This document shows positions 19,346 to 29,291 of a DNA stretch of 64,000 bases, piece after piece. The stretch lies in NCBI RefSeq assembly GCF_003614975.1, contig NZ_QZWI01000001.1, positions 744,001-808,000 of the forward strand. Direction: 5' to 3'. Each line of letters begins with the position of its first letter. The first letter of the stretch is position 1. The position numbers and the translations under genes are program-made. Source of the DNA: Rahnella bruchi. GTDB lineage: Bacteria; Pseudomonadota; Gammaproteobacteria; Enterobacterales; Enterobacteriaceae. Under the pieces are notes generated by a model, which saw nothing but the letters and a program-made list of their open reading frames with translations, ran no database searches and was not told where the DNA came from.

Positions 19346-22300
19346 ATGAAATTTAAAAAAACATTCATTTCTTCAATGCTATTCGTCGGCCAAATAAATT
19401 ATGTGTCAGCGGCTTTAATGCGTGATGATATTAGCGTACAAGTCTATCGTGATTACGCAGAAAACCGCGGGGTATTTTCTCCTGGTGCGCTAAATGTTCC
19501 GGTCTATCATATAGATGGTTCAATGAGTGGCATCCTCAACGTTATTCCTGATTTTAGCTCAAGTGCAGACGGGGGGTTTTCAACCTTAATTACTTCTCAG
19601 GTTGCGCCTTCTGCAGCGCATGTTAATTACACAGACAACCTCACCTTTGCTAAACGTTTTCAGCAACTTGATGCGACCTTATTCAGTGGTGCCGAAAATG
19701 CTTCAAGTTATACATTAATGAATGAAGTGACTGAACGCGCTTATGATATCAGTGCGGGAGATGACTATAAGCTGACAAGGTTACGAACGCTGGTAACGGA
19801 TGCTGCGCCTTCGGAGTTATTCACCGATATATCCCAGTTAAAGAAAGGCTTAGCAATTGCACGCGTAGGTGGAGGATATCTGACAATTGCTTTTGCGGGA
19901 GGTGGCGCTGACACCATTGATTATGGTCCACTGGCTGGTGGTACAAATATTATCACCAACATCAGCAAGAACGGCGATGTTTACACCTTCAATTATAAAT
20001 TAACTGAACAGCAAAAAACGGCATTAGATGTCGGTGCGATGTCCGGCGACAGCGGCAGCGGGATTTGGGGCTGGGATTCTAAATCACAAAGCTGGAAACT
20101 TCTTGGCATTCATTCGGCGCATAGCGGAGCACAACAATATGACACGCTGACAAATATCGGAAGGGCAGCCCCGGACTGGACACTAGCCACTATTGAAAGT
20201 TTTAACGATCCCGCTATTAATACGCTAAATAGCGATGACATTATTGATGTCGGTTATCAGGATATGTATACCGGAGAAGGTCATTTCATACTCAATGGCA
20301 AATACATTAATTATCACGGGATACGTACTGATATCGATTCAGCCACTCTGGCCGATGCGGATTTTAAAAATAATAAAAACCTGATCCTCGGGGGCGCGGG
20401 GGGTACTCTCCGGCTGAATTCAGGTAATTTGAATTTAGGGGCAGGTTCCATCACCTTTAATTCGAATTATACTCTTTCTGACGGCGGCGACAGCAGTCGC
20501 AGGCTCAACAGTGCCGGTTATATCATCAATGCAGGCGCTGTTGTCACCAGTTTACTTACCGGTGGCGTGGGTGATATCTGGCGAAAACTCGGTGAAGGCA
20601 CGCTCATCATCGCCGGTAACGGAAATAATCAAGCGGGATTAAACATCGGTGAAGGGCTGACTATTTTACAACGCGCCGGCGGATCAGCGCTGAAAACATT
20701 ACATATCAGCAGTGGTCGCGGTACGGTACGGCTCGGTGCCGCCGGTCAGCTCGACGGAACCCAGGTCGGTTTCGGCACCCGAGGCGGCATCCTTGACCTC
20801 TACGGCCAGTCGCTTAGCTGGGACGACATTATCCACATGGATAACGGCGCGACGATTGCTGCCACAAAATCAGGTGCGCAGTCCACTTTCACCTTCACCG
20901 GCAACGGACCTAAAACCTACCTGGGCAATTTTATCGACGGTGGCTCACTTCAGGACGGGTTGCTACATCTTGTATATGCCCCGACGACCAAAGATTCATC
21001 CTGGACTTTGAAAGGGTATATCAATACCCGCGGCGGAATGGATATTACGTCCGGTAAACTGGCGGTTCAGGGTGCTCTGACCCTGCATGCCGGCGGATAT
21101 ATCGACCCGACTCAGTATGAAAAAGCCACCTTTGATTTGGGCGACAGCCTGGTCAATCTGACTGACGCCAGTTTTACCGTCGGGCGCAATGCAACAGCGC
21201 GTGGACATTTCGTTCTAGATGATACATCGACCCTGGTCGTCGATTCGCGCGGTGAGACAAGCAGTGATGCCCAAGGTGTTCTTGAAGGGGCTTATCTGGA
21301 CGGTAGTGTTAACTTAACAACAAAAAATTCTACTCTCCGGGTCACACCTGACGACAAGTTCAGGGTGCAAATCAATGCCGATTTAACCGGTAAAGGCCGC
21401 ATCATCAAAGAAGGTGCAGGCACCCTTTTCATCACCGGTATCAATATGCTCACCGGAAACAGCCTGATTTCAGATGGCCGGGTGATCGTAAGCACGCTCG
21501 CCGGTCTGGGCTCACAGCATGACGGCTGGACGATAGAGAAAACAGGTGTTCTGGATGTGGGTGACAACGCCGGCAGCATCGCCAGTATTCTGGATACAAT
21601 ATCTGACACATCCCGGGGCGTGCTTGCGCTCAATGGCGCTATAACCTCTTCCGCTGATATTAAGAGTCTGACGGATGAACTGTATATCGGCAGCAGTAAT
21701 TATTTATCGCTCGGCACTTTCGGACAGAAACTGACGACAAGCTCCGATGAATTCTATCTGGGGGGCGGTGATGGCACAGTCGGTATCAAAGGTAGCCTCT
21801 CGTTAGGCGACGCGTTGTATCTGGGAAATGGGGAAAGCCACGGCATCGTTCGTATAGAAAGTCACAACGACAACTGGCTAGGAAACATTGAGTTACGGCA
21901 AGGAATTACCCTCATGGGTGATTTTGACGATTCTCTCGGAGATGGCACCCTGAAGGTGAGTTACGGTGCAACAGCCAGCTCAAAATTCTTATCAAATATC
22001 ACCCGTGATTCTGCCGGAATGATCAACATCGATCAGGCGAAAAAATTTGATTTCGACCTCAGTGATTTCGATAAGTTAGCGTTAGGAGCACTGGCCGGCG
22101 AAACGCTGATGCTTGACCAGCCACTCACTGCCACGAAAACCGGCTATTACTTCTCGGGGGCGGGTGATGTGCTGATAAACAGTACTCTGGATAAAAATGA
22201 AAATCTTACTATTGATGCGCAGGATAATCAGGGCAGTGTCATTACTCTGAACCAGGCAAATGATTTACAAAGTCTGGTGACCTTGCGGGGCTACAATGCC

Positions 22301-25300
22301 AGTAATGCATCTTCAATGAAAAGTGACGAAACCCTGAAGCTGGGCGTTGATGAAGCAATTGGCAACAAGGCGCGCTTAATATTAGAAGATGGCAGTATTC
22401 TCGATCTTAACGGCCATACCGCATCTCTGGATATTGAAAAAAGCAGTCAACTCTCCAAAATAATTTCAACGCAAGATAATAAAGATTCAGTACTTAATTT
22501 GCTGGTTAATGCCGACATTACACTTAACAGTATTATCTCCGGGGCAAATATCCATCTGAATAAAATGGGGCTTGGCACTTTATTTCTGACAGGTGCAAAT
22601 ACCTTCAGCGGGGATACCTTATTAAGATCCGGGAAAACCGTTCTCAATAACAGTCTTGGATTTGGTCTGGCAACTAATAACGTGACTGTGGCTAAAGATG
22701 CGATCCTTGATCTGTCAGGTTATAGCCTTGAAAATACAATAACACTGGACTCGGGCAGTTTACTGAATACCCGTTCCGGCGCTGTCAGCATCGGGGGCAT
22801 TAACCTTAAAAATGACAGTATAATGACATTCAATAGCACATCCGATAAAGCAACCATTGGTGCTTATCAGCTAAATGGACATCACCTCACCGTTGATAAT
22901 ATTTCCACCAAGTTAGACGCATCACCCTTTGATAACGGAGATATTACTTTCAATCAAAGCAAAGTGGAATGGACCGGTAACAACAGCTTGTTAAGCAACA
23001 GCACGGGCTTCTTCACAGTCGGAAAAGGAACAACTCTCGAATTACGGGATTTAGACCAAACTTCCGGGCCGGCAAAAACATTGGTTCTTGATGGCGGTAC
23101 TATTGCATCAGGCACTAACGGCAATGGCGGCGGTGCTGGGGCAAAACTTCGAAGTGATATTAATATCACCAGCAGCGGAACGTTAGTCGGAAATAATAAC
23201 TCTTTCAAAAAAGTTCTCGGCCTTTATGGCACGCTGACCGGCAACGGAACACTCAATATTTCCGGCAATCAGGGTGTCAGTTTTTATGGCGATACGTCAG
23301 GTTTTACAGGTGATTTACTGCTGAAAAATAAAGGCATTGCTTATTTAGCTCCCGCGCAGGACATGAAACTTGCAGCAAATATCAAATCTGAAGGAACGGG
23401 TAAAGTGGTTAAGCAAGGAATAGGAAGCCTTGTCCTTATCGGAAATAACCAGGGTTATGTCAATGAACTGGAAGTCAGTCAAGGACAATTAGCCTTTGGA
23501 ACAGCGCAATCCCTCACTGGCGGGAAAATTAAAATAACCGGCGGCAGTCTGGCGTTCGACAGCGATGAAGATCTGATCCTGAATAATATTATCAGTGGCA
23601 CAGCCGGGAGCATTCTTAAACAAGGTTCGGGGAGCACAGTGCTCAACGCAGTGAATACGTTTAATCAGGAAACAGTGGTTCAGGAAGGCACACTGATGGT
23701 TGGTGATGCAACGCATACCAACGCGCAATTAGCCGGAAATATCAATGTTGATCCTTTCGGTACATTGCAGGGCTACGGCACGGTCGGCGGAAATGTCTAC
23801 AATAACGGCAATGTCCGACCGGCAGGCGCAGGAAAAACATTTAGTGTTAAAGGCAAATACAGCCAGACCGCTGATGCCACGCTTTTCATCGATATTGATC
23901 CCCTGCTGGGTGCCTCAAAACTGGCCATCACTGGAGTTGCAGAATTAGCCGGACATTTGCAGACACTGTTTGCGCCCGGCACTTACACAGAACGCACGTA
24001 TGAAATTCTGACCGCTGGCGGTGGTGTCACGGGAATATTTGATGATAACCTTCAGACGGGCAACGACAGTATGAGCCAGTCTTTGAGCTATACTGACAGG
24101 AGCGTAACGCTTACGACAGCAGTGAATCCTGTTGACCCGGTAACTCCTGTAGACCCTGTTGACCCGGTAACTCCTGTCGACCCTGTTGACCCGGTAACTC
24201 CTGTTGACCCTGTTGACCCGGTAACTCCTGTTGACCCTGTTGACCCGGTAACTCCTGTTGACCCTGTTAACCCGGTAACTCCAGTCGACCCTGTTGACCC
24301 GGTAATTCCTGTCGACCCGGTAAATCCTGTTGATCCGACGGAACCTGCAGAACCACAGCCAACGTTTGTTGTGCTCCCCGCCAATATTCACGCCTATGAC
24401 CCGCAAATGCTGGCTATTGGTTTGCAAAAACCGACCACCCGCAGCCTGCAGCAGGTTGACTGGGCATTAAATCCCATCACCAAATCGGCCTGTAATATTT
24501 CAGGTGAATGCTTCAGTGACGATGCAATGTGGATTACGCCGCACACCAGCAAAGGTTCTGGCAATTCCGCTCTGGACGCCGACATCACTGGGATTTCTGT
24601 CGGCGGTTATATCGAAGGTCTGGATAGCCGCGTCGGTCTCTCTGTCGATTACTCAGATTTTGACCTTTCTACAGACGGCGCTTCATCTTCTTCAAGTCGT
24701 TATGCCGTCAATGCCTTTGCATCAGAGAGATTTGAAGATTTTGTGCTGAGCGGTTCGCTGGGATATACCCATGCACCTGTCGATACAACGCGTCAGGTCA
24801 CCAGCAGTGGCATCACGCTGGGCGAAGGGAAAAGTACTTTTTCATCCGAAGCGATTTCTACGGCGCTCAGTGTCAGCTGGCCGCTGGCTTTGGGGGAAAC
24901 CAAAATTGTTCCGCAAATCGGCATAGATACTCTGAATGTTCATTATTCTGGCTTTGACGAAAGCATGTCGGCTGACAAAGAAATATTCCGGTCGGTCATT
25001 GGCAAAATGAAAGTTCGTGGTGATTCAGATAACTACCAAAGTGTACAACCGAATGTAGGTATCAGTATTTACAACACGTTCACTGTTGCTGGCAAAGAGG
25101 TGACGCCAAACCTCAACCTGACGTATCGCCGGGAACTGATGGATGACAATAGCAGCACAGTTTACAGCAATGACGGCACTGAATTTGGTGTTGCAGGTAA
25201 CACCTTAGGGCGTGATATTGCCGAATATTCTCTGGGAGTCGACGTCAAACTCACACCAAATCTGCACACCATGCTGAGCTACACCGGCAGCTGGCAACAG

Positions 25301-25348
25301 GGATACCAGTCTCAGGAAGGAATGATTCAGGTGAAATATAAGTTCTGA
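19346..25348 (+). CDS. Large S6-type serine protease autotransporter
   Basis: A 2000-residue type Va autotransporter. A signal peptide of about 22 residues ([10 protein letters not shown]...YVSA) leads to an S6-like protease domain (about 25-300). The putative triad is His92 (SAAHVN), Asp140 ([13 protein letters not shown], aligning with the Asp region of SPATEs) and Ser236 in GDSGSGIW. A long beta-helix passenger with many G-T-L/N repeats follows (about 340-1590), then a PVDPVTP-type linker (about 1596-1664) and a beta-barrel ending in KYKF. It is likely secreted, but whether the passenger is released is unknown. It lacks the extended signal peptide of SPATEs. It lies in AT-rich DNA at the cnoX-qmcA junction where E. 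coli has fetAB. GGAG precedes the ATG by seven bases. Confidence 0.88.
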   Translation: MKFKKTFISSMLFVGQINYVSAALMRDDISVQVYRDYAENRGVFSPGALNVPVYHIDGSMSGILNVIPDFSSSADGGFSTLITSQVAPSAAHVNYTDNLTFAKRFQQLDATLFSGAENASSYTLMNEVTERAYDISAGDDYKLTRLRTLVTDAAPSELFTDISQLKKGLAIARVGGGYLTIAFAGGGADTIDYGPLAGGTNIITNISKNGDVYTFNYKLTEQQKTALDVGAMSGDSGSGIWGWDSKSQSWKLLGIHSAHSGAQQYDTLTNIGRAAPDWTLATIESFNDPAINTLNSDDIIDVGYQDMYTGEGHFILNGKYINYHGIRTDIDSATLADADFKNNKNLILGGAGGTLRLNSGNLNLGAGSITFNSNYTLSDGGDSSRRLNSAGYIINAGAVVTSLLTGGVGDIWRKLGEGTLIIAGNGNNQAGLNIGEGLTILQRAGGSALKTLHISSGRGTVRLGAAGQLDGTQVGFGTRGGILDLYGQSLSWDDIIHMDNGATIAATKSGAQSTFTFTGNGPKTYLGNFIDGGSLQDGLLHLVYAPTTKDSSWTLKGYINTRGGMDITSGKLAVQGALTLHAGGYIDPTQYEKATFDLGDSLVNLTDASFTVGRNATARGHFVLDDTSTLVVDSRGETSSDAQGVLEGAYLDGSVNLTTKNSTLRVTPDDKFRVQINADLTGKGRIIKEGAGTLFITGINMLTGNSLISDGRVIVSTLAGLGSQHDGWTIEKTGVLDVGDNAGSIASILDTISDTSRGVLALNGAITSSADIKSLTDELYIGSSNYLSLGTFGQKLTTSSDEFYLGGGDGTVGIKGSLSLGDALYLGNGESHGIVRIESHNDNWLGNIELRQGITLMGDFDDSLGDGTLKVSYGATASSKFLSNITRDSAGMINIDQAKKFDFDLSDFDKLALGALAGETLMLDQPLTATKTGYYFSGAGDVLINSTLDKNENLTIDAQDNQGSVITLNQANDLQSLVTLRGYNASNASSMKSDETLKLGVDEAIGNKARLILEDGSILDLNGHTASLDIEKSSQLSKIISTQDNKDSVLNLLVNADITLNSIISGANIHLNKMGLGTLFLTGANTFSGDTLLRSGKTVLNNSLGFGLATNNVTVAKDAILDLSGYSLENTITLDSGSLLNTRSGAVSIGGINLKNDSIMTFNSTSDKATIGAYQLNGHHLTVDNISTKLDASPFDNGDITFNQSKVEWTGNNSLLSNSTGFFTVGKGTTLELRDLDQTSGPAKTLVLDGGTIASGTNGNGGGAGAKLRSDINITSSGTLVGNNNSFKKVLGLYGTLTGNGTLNISGNQGVSFYGDTSGFTGDLLLKNKGIAYLAPAQDMKLAANIKSEGTGKVVKQGIGSLVLIGNNQGYVNELEVSQGQLAFGTAQSLTGGKIKITGGSLAFDSDEDLILNNIISGTAGSILKQGSGSTVLNAVNTFNQETVVQEGTLMVGDATHTNAQLAGNINVDPFGTLQGYGTVGGNVYNNGNVRPAGAGKTFSVKGKYSQTADATLFIDIDPLLGASKLAITGVAELAGHLQTLFAPGTYTERTYEILTAGGGVTGIFDDNLQTGNDSMSQSLSYTDRSVTLTTAVNPVDPVTPVDPVDPVTPVDPVDPVTPVDPVDPVTPVDPVDPVTPVDPVNPVTPVDPVDPVIPVDPVNPVDPTEPAEPQPTFVVLPANIHAYDPQMLAIGLQKPTTRSLQQVDWALNPITKSACNISGECFSDDAMWITPHTSKGSGNSALDADITGISVGGYIEGLDSRVGLSVDYSDFDLSTDGASSSSSRYAVNAFASERFEDFVLSGSLGYTHAPVDTTRQVTSSGITLGEGKSTFSSEAISTALSVSWPLALGETKIVPQIGIDTLNVHYSGFDESMSADKEIFRSVIGKMKVRGDSDNYQSVQPNVGISIYNTFTVAGKEVTPNLNLTYRRELMDDNSSTVYSNDGTEFGVAGNTLGRDIAEYSLGVDVKLTPNLHTMLSYTGSWQQGYQSQEGMIQVKYKF
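24131..24336 (+). repeat. 27-bp tandem repeat coding a Pro-Val-Asp linker
   Basis: About seven imperfect units of GTTGACCCGGTAACTCCT plus a GT(A/T/C)GACCCT half unit encode VDPVDPVTP again and again, decaying to VNP and PTEPAEP at the right end. It lies between the beta-helix and the barrel and may be a stiff spacer across the outer membrane or cell surface. Tandem units like these often vary in number between strains. Confidence 0.88.
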
Positions 25349-25393
25349 TGAAAAGTTAGCGGGTCATTTCTCTGCTTAACGTCCACCCACTCA

Positions 25394-25421
25394 AAGGCTG
25401 CGTATCATTCGCAGCCTTTTT
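25394..25421 (+). terminator. Terminator after the autotransporter gene
   Basis: AAGGCTGCG-TATCATT-CGCAGCCTT forms a strong stem followed by T residues, 46 bp after the stop. Confidence 0.88.
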
Positions 25422-25586
25422 CACGAGTTGTGTCCCCTGAACTATCCTTTATTAATACGATGTAACCGTTATTTGTGCGACAATTGAACACACACTATGC
25501 CGGTTGGCGGATGTGCCAGGGACATGTTTTTACTCGATTATTTCATCCGGAATAGTCAGTGCACCGTTTTACAGGAGTTTCACACT

Positions 25587-26507
25587 ATGTTTGATCTGAT
25601 CCCCATTCCTATCCTTATTCTGATCGTGCTGGCGTTGCTGGTGGTTTACGCCGGGATCAAAATCGTGCCACAGGGTTATCAGTGGACCGTCGAGCGCTTT
25701 GGTCGCTATACCAAGACTCTGATGCCAGGCCTGAATCTGGTCGTGCCATTTGTGGACCGTATCGGCCGTAAAATCAATATGATGGAACAGGTGCTGGACA
25801 TTCCTTCCCAGGAAGTGATTTCCCGCGATAACGCCAATGTGGCCATCGACGCCGTTTGCTTTATTCAGGTGATTGACCCGGCGCGCGCAGCGTATGAAGT
25901 CAGCAATCTTGAGCAGGCGATCGTCAATTTGACAATGACTAATTTTCGTACAGTTCTGGGTTCAATGGAACTTGACGAAATGCTGTCACAACGCGACAAC
26001 ATCAACGCACGTTTGCTGCATATCGTCGATGAAGCTACCAATCCGTGGGGCGTAAAAATCACCCGTATCGAGATCCGTGACGTGCGTCCGCCTGCTGAAC
26101 TTATCTCCGCGATGAACGCGCAGATGAAAGCCGAGCGTACAAAACGTGCCGATATTCTGGAAGCGGAAGGCGTGCGTCAGTCCGCCATTTTACGTGCTGA
26201 AGGTGAGAAGCAGTCGCAAATTCTGAAAGCAGAAGGTGAACGTCAGTCGGCGTTCCTGCAAGCTGAAGCGCGTGAACGTGCGGCAGAAGCAGAAGCACAG
26301 GCGACCAAAATGGTGTCTGAAGCGATTGCGGCCGGTGATGTGCAGGCGATTAACTACTTCGTGGCACAAAAATATACTGATGCGCTGACCAAAATCGGTA
26401 CGGCTAATAACAGCAAAATCATCATGATGCCGCTGGATGCCACCAGTCTGATGGGCTCCATTGGCGGGATTGCTGAGCTGCTGAAAGAAACCAAAGGCGG
26501 CAAATAA
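25587..26507 (+). CDS. qmcA: QmcA, SPFH/stomatin-like membrane protein
   Basis: A 306-residue SPFH/band-7 protein with one N-terminal membrane helix (about 4-24), the SPFH core ([15 protein letters not shown] onward) and a long C-terminal coiled coil with repeated AEGE(K/R)QS units. Length matches E. coli (305). The ATG at 25587 follows AGGAG by nine bases; an upstream in-frame ATG adds residues not seen in the family. It is associated with detergent-resistant membrane domains and, genetically, with FtsH and HtpX. The ybbJ start overlaps its stop (TAATG). Confidence 0.95.
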   Translation: MFDLIPIPILILIVLALLVVYAGIKIVPQGYQWTVERFGRYTKTLMPGLNLVVPFVDRIGRKINMMEQVLDIPSQEVISRDNANVAIDAVCFIQVIDPARAAYEVSNLEQAIVNLTMTNFRTVLGSMELDEMLSQRDNINARLLHIVDEATNPWGVKITRIEIRDVRPPAELISAMNAQMKAERTKRADILEAEGVRQSAILRAEGEKQSQILKAEGERQSAFLQAEARERAAEAEAQATKMVSEAIAAGDVQAINYFVAQKYTDALTKIGTANNSKIIMMPLDATSLMGSIGGIAELLKETKGGK

Positions 26508-26962
26508 TGCTGCATGATTTCATGGCAAATCCGCACGTATTCTGGCTGTCTCTGGGTGGCCTGTTACTGGCGGCAGAGTTGGTGGGTGCGAGTGGTTACT
26601 TGCTGTGGAGCGGCGTGGCAGCGGCGGTGGTAGGCGCTGTCACGTGGATAATTCCGCTGCCATGGGAATGGCAGGGTACCGCATTTGCGCTGCTGACTAT
26701 TCTGGCGGCGTGGCTGTGGTGGAAGTGGCTGAATCAGCGGGTGGACAAATCTGCGGGAAATTCAGCGCTGAACCAGCGTGGTCAGCAGTTAGTGGGCACG
26801 CATGCCACCGTGCTGGAACCGTTGAACAATCAGTTCACGCGGGTGCAAATCGGTGACAGCAGCTGGCGTGCAATTTGCGCCTCGCCGCTGAACGTCGGCG
26901 ATAAAGTGATTATCACCAGCGTGGAAGGCGCGACGCTGCGCATAGAACCCGATATCAGTTAA
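26507..26962 (+). CDS. ybbJ: YbbJ, NfeD-like membrane protein
   Basis: A 151-residue protein with two or three N-terminal membrane helices (about 10-75) and a small C-terminal OB-fold (about 90-148) of the NfeD family. NfeD proteins pair with SPFH partners, and here it overlaps qmcA by one base. Its 3' end overlaps the cueR stop on the other strand by four bases. Confidence 0.92.
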   Translation: MLHDFMANPHVFWLSLGGLLLAAELVGASGYLLWSGVAAAVVGAVTWIIPLPWEWQGTAFALLTILAAWLWWKWLNQRVDKSAGNSALNQRGQQLVGTHATVLEPLNNQFTRVQIGDSSWRAICASPLNVGDKVIITSVEGATLRIEPDIS

Positions 26963-27366
26963 TGCTGCTTTTGGTGGCTGCATCCGGACAGATTATCAAT
27001 GATCGGGCAGTCCGCCCCTTCGTCACCCGGACAAGCATCCGCCAGCGTCAGTAAGCGCTCACGCATCGCTTTCAGTTCTGCAATGTGCCGCTCAATTTCG
27101 GCGGCCTTTTCTAATGTCCGCGCTTTCACGTCCGCGCTGTGGCGATCCGGATTGTGGAATAACGCCACCAGTTCCTGACATTCTTCCAGCGTAAATCCGA
27201 CCTGCCGCGCCTGACGTAATAACGTCAGTTCTTCGATATGTTTTTGTGCATAGCTGCGGTAGCCGTTCTCGCTGCGGGCCGGTGCCGTGACCAGCCCTTT
27301 CTCTTCATAAAAACGAATCGCTTTACTGGTGAGACCGGTTTTTTTTGCCACATCACTGATGTTCAT
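26959..27366 (-). CDS. cueR: Copper efflux regulator CueR (MerR family)
   Basis: A 135-residue activator that binds Cu(I), Ag(I) or Au(I) and twists its promoters open. The winged helix-turn-helix begins [20 protein letters not shown], a dimerisation helix follows, and the metal-binding Cys112 and Cys120 lie in [11 protein letters not shown] at the same positions as in E. coli, followed by a Cys/His tail. I chose the start at 27366 by family alignment. Its target promoter is seen at copA (29226-29256); unlike E. coli, two transporter genes separate cueR from copA. Confidence 0.96.
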   Translation of the reverse strand: MNISDVAKKTGLTSKAIRFYEEKGLVTAPARSENGYRSYAQKHIEELTLLRQARQVGFTLEECQELVALFHNPDRHSADVKARTLEKAAEIERHIAELKAMRERLLTLADACPGDEGADCPIIDNLSGCSHQKQH

Positions 27367-27429
27367 TTCGCCTCCATGACAACCTGATTTTTTGCGCATG
27401 ATACGGACATCATACGCCATCCGAGACGA

Positions 27430-28221
27430 TCAGCTGTAATCAACGGTGTGTTTTTTGGTGCGCAGAAGCAGCCACATCGGCAAAGGCAACGTCACAATCA
27501 GCAGGATCCACAGCAGTGAATACACTGAAGTCACGCCGTCGTTTTGCAGGTTAATAAACATTTTGACCGGAATGCCCTGCGGGAAATAGCAGAACACCAT
27601 CACGATGCCAAACTCTCCTATAGCGCGCACCCAGGCGATCGCCACACCGGCGGCAATCCCGCGTGAGGCCAGCGGGAATGTGAGGCGGATAAACACCTGA
27701 AACGGTGAAGCACCGAGCGTTTTCCCTGCCTCCTCCACATCCTTCGGCACCGCTTCCAGCGCACCTCTCGCAGAGAGTATAAAATATGGCAACGCACCAT
27801 AAATCTGCGCCAGCACGAACGCGGGCGCATTGTTATTGAGCGTCATGCCGATAGCGGACAGGATTTCCCCGACCGAGCCGTAAGGCCCGTAAACCGACAC
27901 CAGCAAAATCCCCATTGCCAGCGGCGGGGTAAGCAGTGGGATCAGCACCAGCACTTCCACAACATTGCGCCAGTGCGATGACGTTTTCGCCAGCCAGAAT
28001 GCCACCGGCAAACCCAGCAGAACAATCAGCCCCACTGAAATCAGACTGAGTCCGAGCGACACCGCCACCGCATGGCTGTCGCCGTAAGCCAGATGAAAAT
28101 CTGACCACGGCGTCAGGAACAGCAGCGTAACAAACGGCACCATCAGCAGTGCCAGCGCTGGAACCGCCAGTCCTGACGCGCGCAACTTAAAGGTTTCCGC
28201 CTTTCGGTTTGTCATAACCAT
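27430..28221 (-). CDS. ABC transporter permease, molybdate/tungstate type
   Basis: About 263 residues with six predicted membrane helices and the EAA loop in PKDVEEAGKTLGASPFQVFIRLTFP, as in ModB/WtpB and CysT permeases. The start is unsettled: a TTG at 28230 and ATGs at 28221 and 28215 are in frame and none has a good ribosome site; all overlap the end of the binding-protein gene, so coupling is likely. A ModE-type operator upstream of the pair and the relatedness to ModB point to molybdate or tungstate. No ATPase gene lies beside it. Confidence 0.82.
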   Translation of the reverse strand: MVMTNRKAETFKLRASGLAVPALALLMVPFVTLLFLTPWSDFHLAYGDSHAVAVSLGLSLISVGLIVLLGLPVAFWLAKTSSHWRNVVEVLVLIPLLTPPLAMGILLVSVYGPYGSVGEILSAIGMTLNNNAPAFVLAQIYGALPYFILSARGALEAVPKDVEEAGKTLGASPFQVFIRLTFPLASRGIAAGVAIAWVRAIGEFGIVMVFCYFPQGIPVKMFINLQNDGVTSVYSLLWILLIVTLPLPMWLLLRTKKHTVDYS

Positions 28222-29107
28222 TTTGTTCAAACAGTTTCTGACCCTTCGCGCTTTGCATATAGCTGATGAACTCTTTCGCCAGTTCAGGGTGCGGCGCGTT
28301 ATTCAGCACCACCGCGTAGAACACCAGCGGCTGCGTGCTCAGCTTTTTCTCTTTGCCGGTCGCATCTTTCACATTGAACGTCACTTTGCTGTACCAGTCT
28401 TTGCTCATCTGCGGATTGCTCAGGTTAATTTCATCCGGCAATTTGATGTACGGCAGATGGGCAGAAAGGGTGGCGCTTTCGTAGCCCGATGCGGCATCAA
28501 CCTGACCGGCTTCCAGTCGCGTCAGCAGTCCGCCTTCACCGGAAATCTGTTCAGGGTTCTGCACGTCGCCCAGCAACGCTTTTTCCAGCCCCGGTTGTTT
28601 ATAGTAGTTTTCCGCCAGCATCATGGTGAAAATGATGTTCTGACCTTGCGGATCGCTCACCGGATCAGTACGGCCAAATTGCAGCCCCGGCGTTTGTAGC
28701 ACTTTCCACCACGGTTCTGCGCCCGCTTTTCCGTCTTTTATGGCTGCAAATTTTTCGGCGTATTTGCCTTTCGGATTGTAGGCGATCACCATGCTGGTGC
28801 TGGCAACCGGGATTGCCTGCCCGGCCATTCCGGCTTTTTGCAGGATTTCAACCGGCCCCGGCGTGATTGAAACAAACACGTCCGCCACGACTTTTTTCGA
28901 TGCCAGCAAGTTCGCCATGCCGTAAGCGCCCTGCCCTTGTCCTTGATAATTTACCTTCTTCTCTTTCGCGAAATCCGGACCCAGATATTTGTCCATTACC
29001 ACGCCCATCGAACCGGCGTATGTCACACGAAAATCGTCAGCAGCTTGTGAAACCTGTGCCGCCATTAATCCCGCCATCAGCAGAAGCGTTGTCTGCATCT
29101 TTGCCAT
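28187..29107 (-). CDS. Periplasmic binding protein, molybdate/tungstate-like
   Basis: A 306-residue periplasmic binding protein with a signal peptide (about 1-22, ending QVSQA). It begins the mature part with FRVTYAGSMGVVMDKYLGPDF, and has SITPGPVE, ASTSMVIAYNPKGK and FGRTDPVSDPQGQ, which resemble the WtpA/ModA-like binding proteins for oxyanions. The start at 29107 is preceded by AAGGGG with a six-base gap; two earlier in-frame ATGs lack a ribosome site. A ModE-type dyad lies 22 bases upstream. Its substrate is inferred, tungstate being as likely as molybdate. Confidence 0.82.
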   Translation of the reverse strand: MAKMQTTLLLMAGLMAAQVSQAADDFRVTYAGSMGVVMDKYLGPDFAKEKKVNYQGQGQGAYGMANLLASKKVVADVFVSITPGPVEILQKAGMAGQAIPVASTSMVIAYNPKGKYAEKFAAIKDGKAGAEPWWKVLQTPGLQFGRTDPVSDPQGQNIIFTMMLAENYYKQPGLEKALLGDVQNPEQISGEGGLLTRLEAGQVDAASGYESATLSAHLPYIKLPDEINLSNPQMSKDWYSKVTFNVKDATGKEKKLSTQPLVFYAVVLNNAPHPELAKEFISYMQSAKGQKLFEQNGYDKPKGGNL

Positions 29108-29128
29108 CGAAATCCCCTTACCCTTCAT

Positions 29129-29152
29129 CGTTATATAATTTGGGAGATAACG
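29129..29152 (-). promoter_or_regulatory. ModE-type operator
   Basis: CGTTAT and ATAACG face each other across 12 bases, the same outer half-sites and spacing as the E. coli modABC operator, with a TATAT inner element. ModE with bound molybdate should repress the binding-protein/permease pair. Confidence 0.75.
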
Positions 29153-29225
29153 ATAAGCCAATCTGCTGAGAAGTTTCTAAATAAATTGTAAATGGACGAT
29201 AAATGAAAATAACGAATACTGCGGC

Positions 29226-29256
29226 TTGACCTTCCCCTTGCTGGAAGGTTTATCCT
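29226..29256 (+). promoter_or_regulatory. CueR-activated copA promoter
   Basis: TTGACC (29226-29231) and TATCCT (29251-29256) are separated by 19 bp, the overlong spacer of MerR-family promoters. The dyad ACCTTCC-N7-GGAAGGT (29229-29249) fills the spacer and matches the E. coli copA CueR box. Confidence 0.93.
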
Positions 29257-29291
29257 CTGTCCTTAGTGAAGTTAACCCAAGGAAAATAATC

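Noticed and set aside
24131-24336. Regular repeats that could suggest a CRISPR array
   Set aside because: The units are tandem without unique spacers and stay in frame in a coding sequence.
24088-24384. Minus-strand ORF with collagen-like Gly-Ser-Thr-Gly-Val-Thr repeats
   Set aside because: It is the shadow of the 27-bp repeat in the autotransporter linker.
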